From the NCBI GenBank assembly GCA_036351575.1, contig JAZBPJ010000174.1, positions 1 through 7,326 on the forward strand: DNA of 7,326 bases, read 5' to 3'. The notes under the pieces were generated by a model. It was not told the origin of the DNA. It made no database searches and saw nothing but the letters and a program-made list of their open reading frames with translations. Position 1 is the stretch's first letter; each line of letters opens with the position of its first letter. This document shows, one piece after another, positions 6,116 through 7,326 of this stretch. This DNA comes from JABDPF01 sp036351575. Lineage in GTDB: Bacteria > Pseudomonadota > Gammaproteobacteria > Xanthomonadales > SZUA-36. The translations under genes were made by a program, and so were the position numbers.

Positions 6116-7326
6116 ATGAAGATTGACCGGATCGAGTTGTTTCACGTCGCTTTTCCGCTCGAAAAACCATTCCACCCATCATGGATTCCCGGCTATCCGC
6201 AAACGGTCAACCGCTTCACCCTGGCCCGCCTGACGACCGCCGACGGCGTGCAGGGCCTGGCCGCGGGCGCGGCATTCAACGAGGAACGCGAAGGCCTCGG
6301 TAAGCTGCTCGGCCCCTACCTGATCGGTCTCGATCCCTGCGACATCGCGACCGGCCGGCAGCGCATCCGCGAGGCCAGTTACCTGGGCTGGAGCAACTAC
6401 TGGCTGGAAACCGCGTTCTGGGACATCCGCGGCAAGGTCGAAGGCCTGCCGCTTTGGCGAATGCTGGGCGGCGATCCGTCGAAGCTGCCGCCAGGCCAAA
6501 GAATCCCGGTGTATGCCTCGACCGGCGAAATCCACCCGCCGGAGCAGCGGGCCGAGGAAGTCCTGCAGCTTCGCGAGCAGGGTTTCAAGACCGTCAAGCT
6601 GCGCGTGCACGATTTCGAGCTGCGCGAGGATATCCGGCAAATCGAAACCGTTCGAAAAGCCGTTGGCGACGACCTGGCGATCGGGGTGGACGCGAACCAG
6701 GGCTGGCGTGTCGCGCTGATCGACGACGCGCCGCTGTGGGACCTCGAACGGGCCACCGCCTTTGCCGCCGCCTGCGCCGACGTTGGTATCGCCTGGCTGG
6801 AAGAGCCGCTGGACATGTATGCCTGGGACGACCTGGCCGAGCTGCGCCGAAGGTCAAAGGTGCCGATCGCCGGCGGCGAACTGAACGGCGGCTGGCACGA
6901 GTTCCGCACGATGCTGGAAAAAGGCTGCTTCGACATTTACCAGCCGGACGCGACGTTCGGCGGCGGGATCTCGGACGCCAGGCGCGTGCAGGAAGCCTGC
7001 ATCGAACGCGGTCTGCATTTTGCGCCGCATACCTGGTCGAACGGTTTCAGCATGGTGGTGAACCTGCACGTGCACGCCGCGGGGGCGATGGACCACCCGC
7101 TCGAATACCCCGTAGAACCGCCCGGCTGGACGCCAGCTGTCCGTGACGCCCTGCTGACCGGGCCGGTCCTGGCGGACGCCGACGGCACCGTGGCCGTTCC
7201 CGATGCGCCGGGGCTGGGCATCGAGATCGACGAGCAATTGCTGAAGCGGTATGGAAAGAAGTTTTTCGACATCACGACCCGGGGTGTCGCGGTCAACACG
7301 ATCCGCGAGAAAGGGCTGTTTACCGC
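6116..7326 (+). CDS. Enolase-superfamily protein, mandelate racemase/muconate lactonizing enzyme-like (3' end outside window)
   Basis: The frame opens at ATG 6116, with GGAG (6106-6109) 6 bases upstream, and stays open to the window edge for 403 codons, so the C-terminus is missing, probably by little. Residues 1 to about 125 form the N-terminal capping domain, and about 130 to 340 the TIM barrel. Predicted metal ligands are D192 (in VDANQGW), E229 (in WLEEP) and E255 (in GGE). D278 and H305 are spaced 27 apart, exactly like the Asp270-His297 dyad of mandelate racemase. E330 is a candidate for the Glu317 counterpart. The barrel-strand-2 motif is K161-L-R163, so the residue aligned with the catalytic Lys166 is Arg. 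About 11 extra residues sit between D192 and E229. Family members are acid-sugar dehydratases, racemases or lactonizing enzymes. The substrate cannot be named. The gene is divergent from POR and shows no obvious pathway link to it. Confidence 0.88.
   Translation, partial: MKIDRIELFHVAFPLEKPFHPSWIPGYPQTVNRFTLARLTTADGVQGLAAGAAFNEEREGLGKLLGPYLIGLDPCDIATGRQRIREASYLGWSNYWLETAFWDIRGKVEGLPLWRMLGGDPSKLPPGQRIPVYASTGEIHPPEQRAEEVLQLREQGFKTVKLRVHDFELREDIRQIETVRKAVGDDLAIGVDANQGWRVALIDDAPLWDLERATAFAAACADVGIAWLEEPLDMYAWDDLAELRRRSKVPIAGGELNGGWHEFRTMLEKGCFDIYQPDATFGGGISDARRVQEACIERGLHFAPHTWSNGFSMVVNLHVHAAGAMDHPLEYPVEPPGWTPAVRDALLTGPVLADADGTVAVPDAPGLGIEIDEQLLKRYGKKFFDITTRGVAVNTIREKGLFT

Noticed and set aside
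6179..7299. Minus-strand open frames opposite the enolase-superfamily gene
   Set aside because: The plus-strand frame is open for 403 codons with a ribosome binding site and conserved catalytic residues. The opposite frames show nothing recognisable.
1..7326. CRISPR arrays, tRNA or rRNA genes, insertion sequences, phage or defence genes
   Set aside because: I saw no regularly spaced repeats, no tRNA-like folds and no transposase, integrase or nuclease motifs. The gaps between genes are short and accounted for.

Overview
The window suggests a GC-rich proteobacterium, most likely a gammaproteobacterium or betaproteobacterium. Three things point there: an IPTL-CTERM exosortase sorting tail on the gene that ends at the left edge, a perfect FNR/ANR-type operator, and Shine-Dalgarno-led, tightly packed genes. 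No ribosomal or other phylogenetic marker is present, so the placement is an inference.

Layout, left to right. Positions 1-122 hold the last 39 codons of a plus-strand secreted or surface protein ending in an IPTL-CTERM tail. Positions 123-302 are a non-coding junction between two converging transcription units. It holds two rho-independent terminators flanked by two related hairpins that share an identical 12-base arm. Positions 303-5917 are a four-gene minus-strand operon, read right to left: a fused gamma-delta subunit and a fused alpha-beta subunit of a pyruvate-type 2-oxoacid:ferredoxin oxidoreductase (POR), then a SudB/NfnS-like FAD/NAD/[2Fe-2S] protein, then a GltD/NfnL-like FAD/NADPH/[4Fe-4S] protein. 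Positions 5918-6115 are a divergent intergenic region with an exact TTGAT-N4-ATCAA operator. Positions 6116-7326 hold a plus-strand enolase-superfamily (mandelate racemase-like) gene that runs off the right edge.

How the genes work together (inference from family knowledge and layout). POR interconverts pyruvate + CoA with acetyl-CoA + CO2, passing low-potential electrons through the iron-sulfur clusters of the alpha-beta and gamma-delta proteins. The two distal genes match the two subunits of NADH-dependent ferredoxin:NADP+ oxidoreductase (Nfn), which exchanges electrons between ferredoxin, NAD(H) and NADP(H). The operon therefore encodes a complete path between pyruvate oxidation or synthesis and the pyridine nucleotide pools. 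No ferredoxin gene is in the operon. The FNR box upstream suggests the oxygen-sensitive enzyme is made when oxygen is low.

All four operon genes look intact, and the last three are closely spaced (1-base gap, then 1-base overlap). The parts are known families. The points worth a second look are the fusion architecture, the coupling of POR to Nfn, the anaerobic operator, the paired hairpins in the convergent junction and an unusual catalytic-lysine motif in the enolase-superfamily protein.
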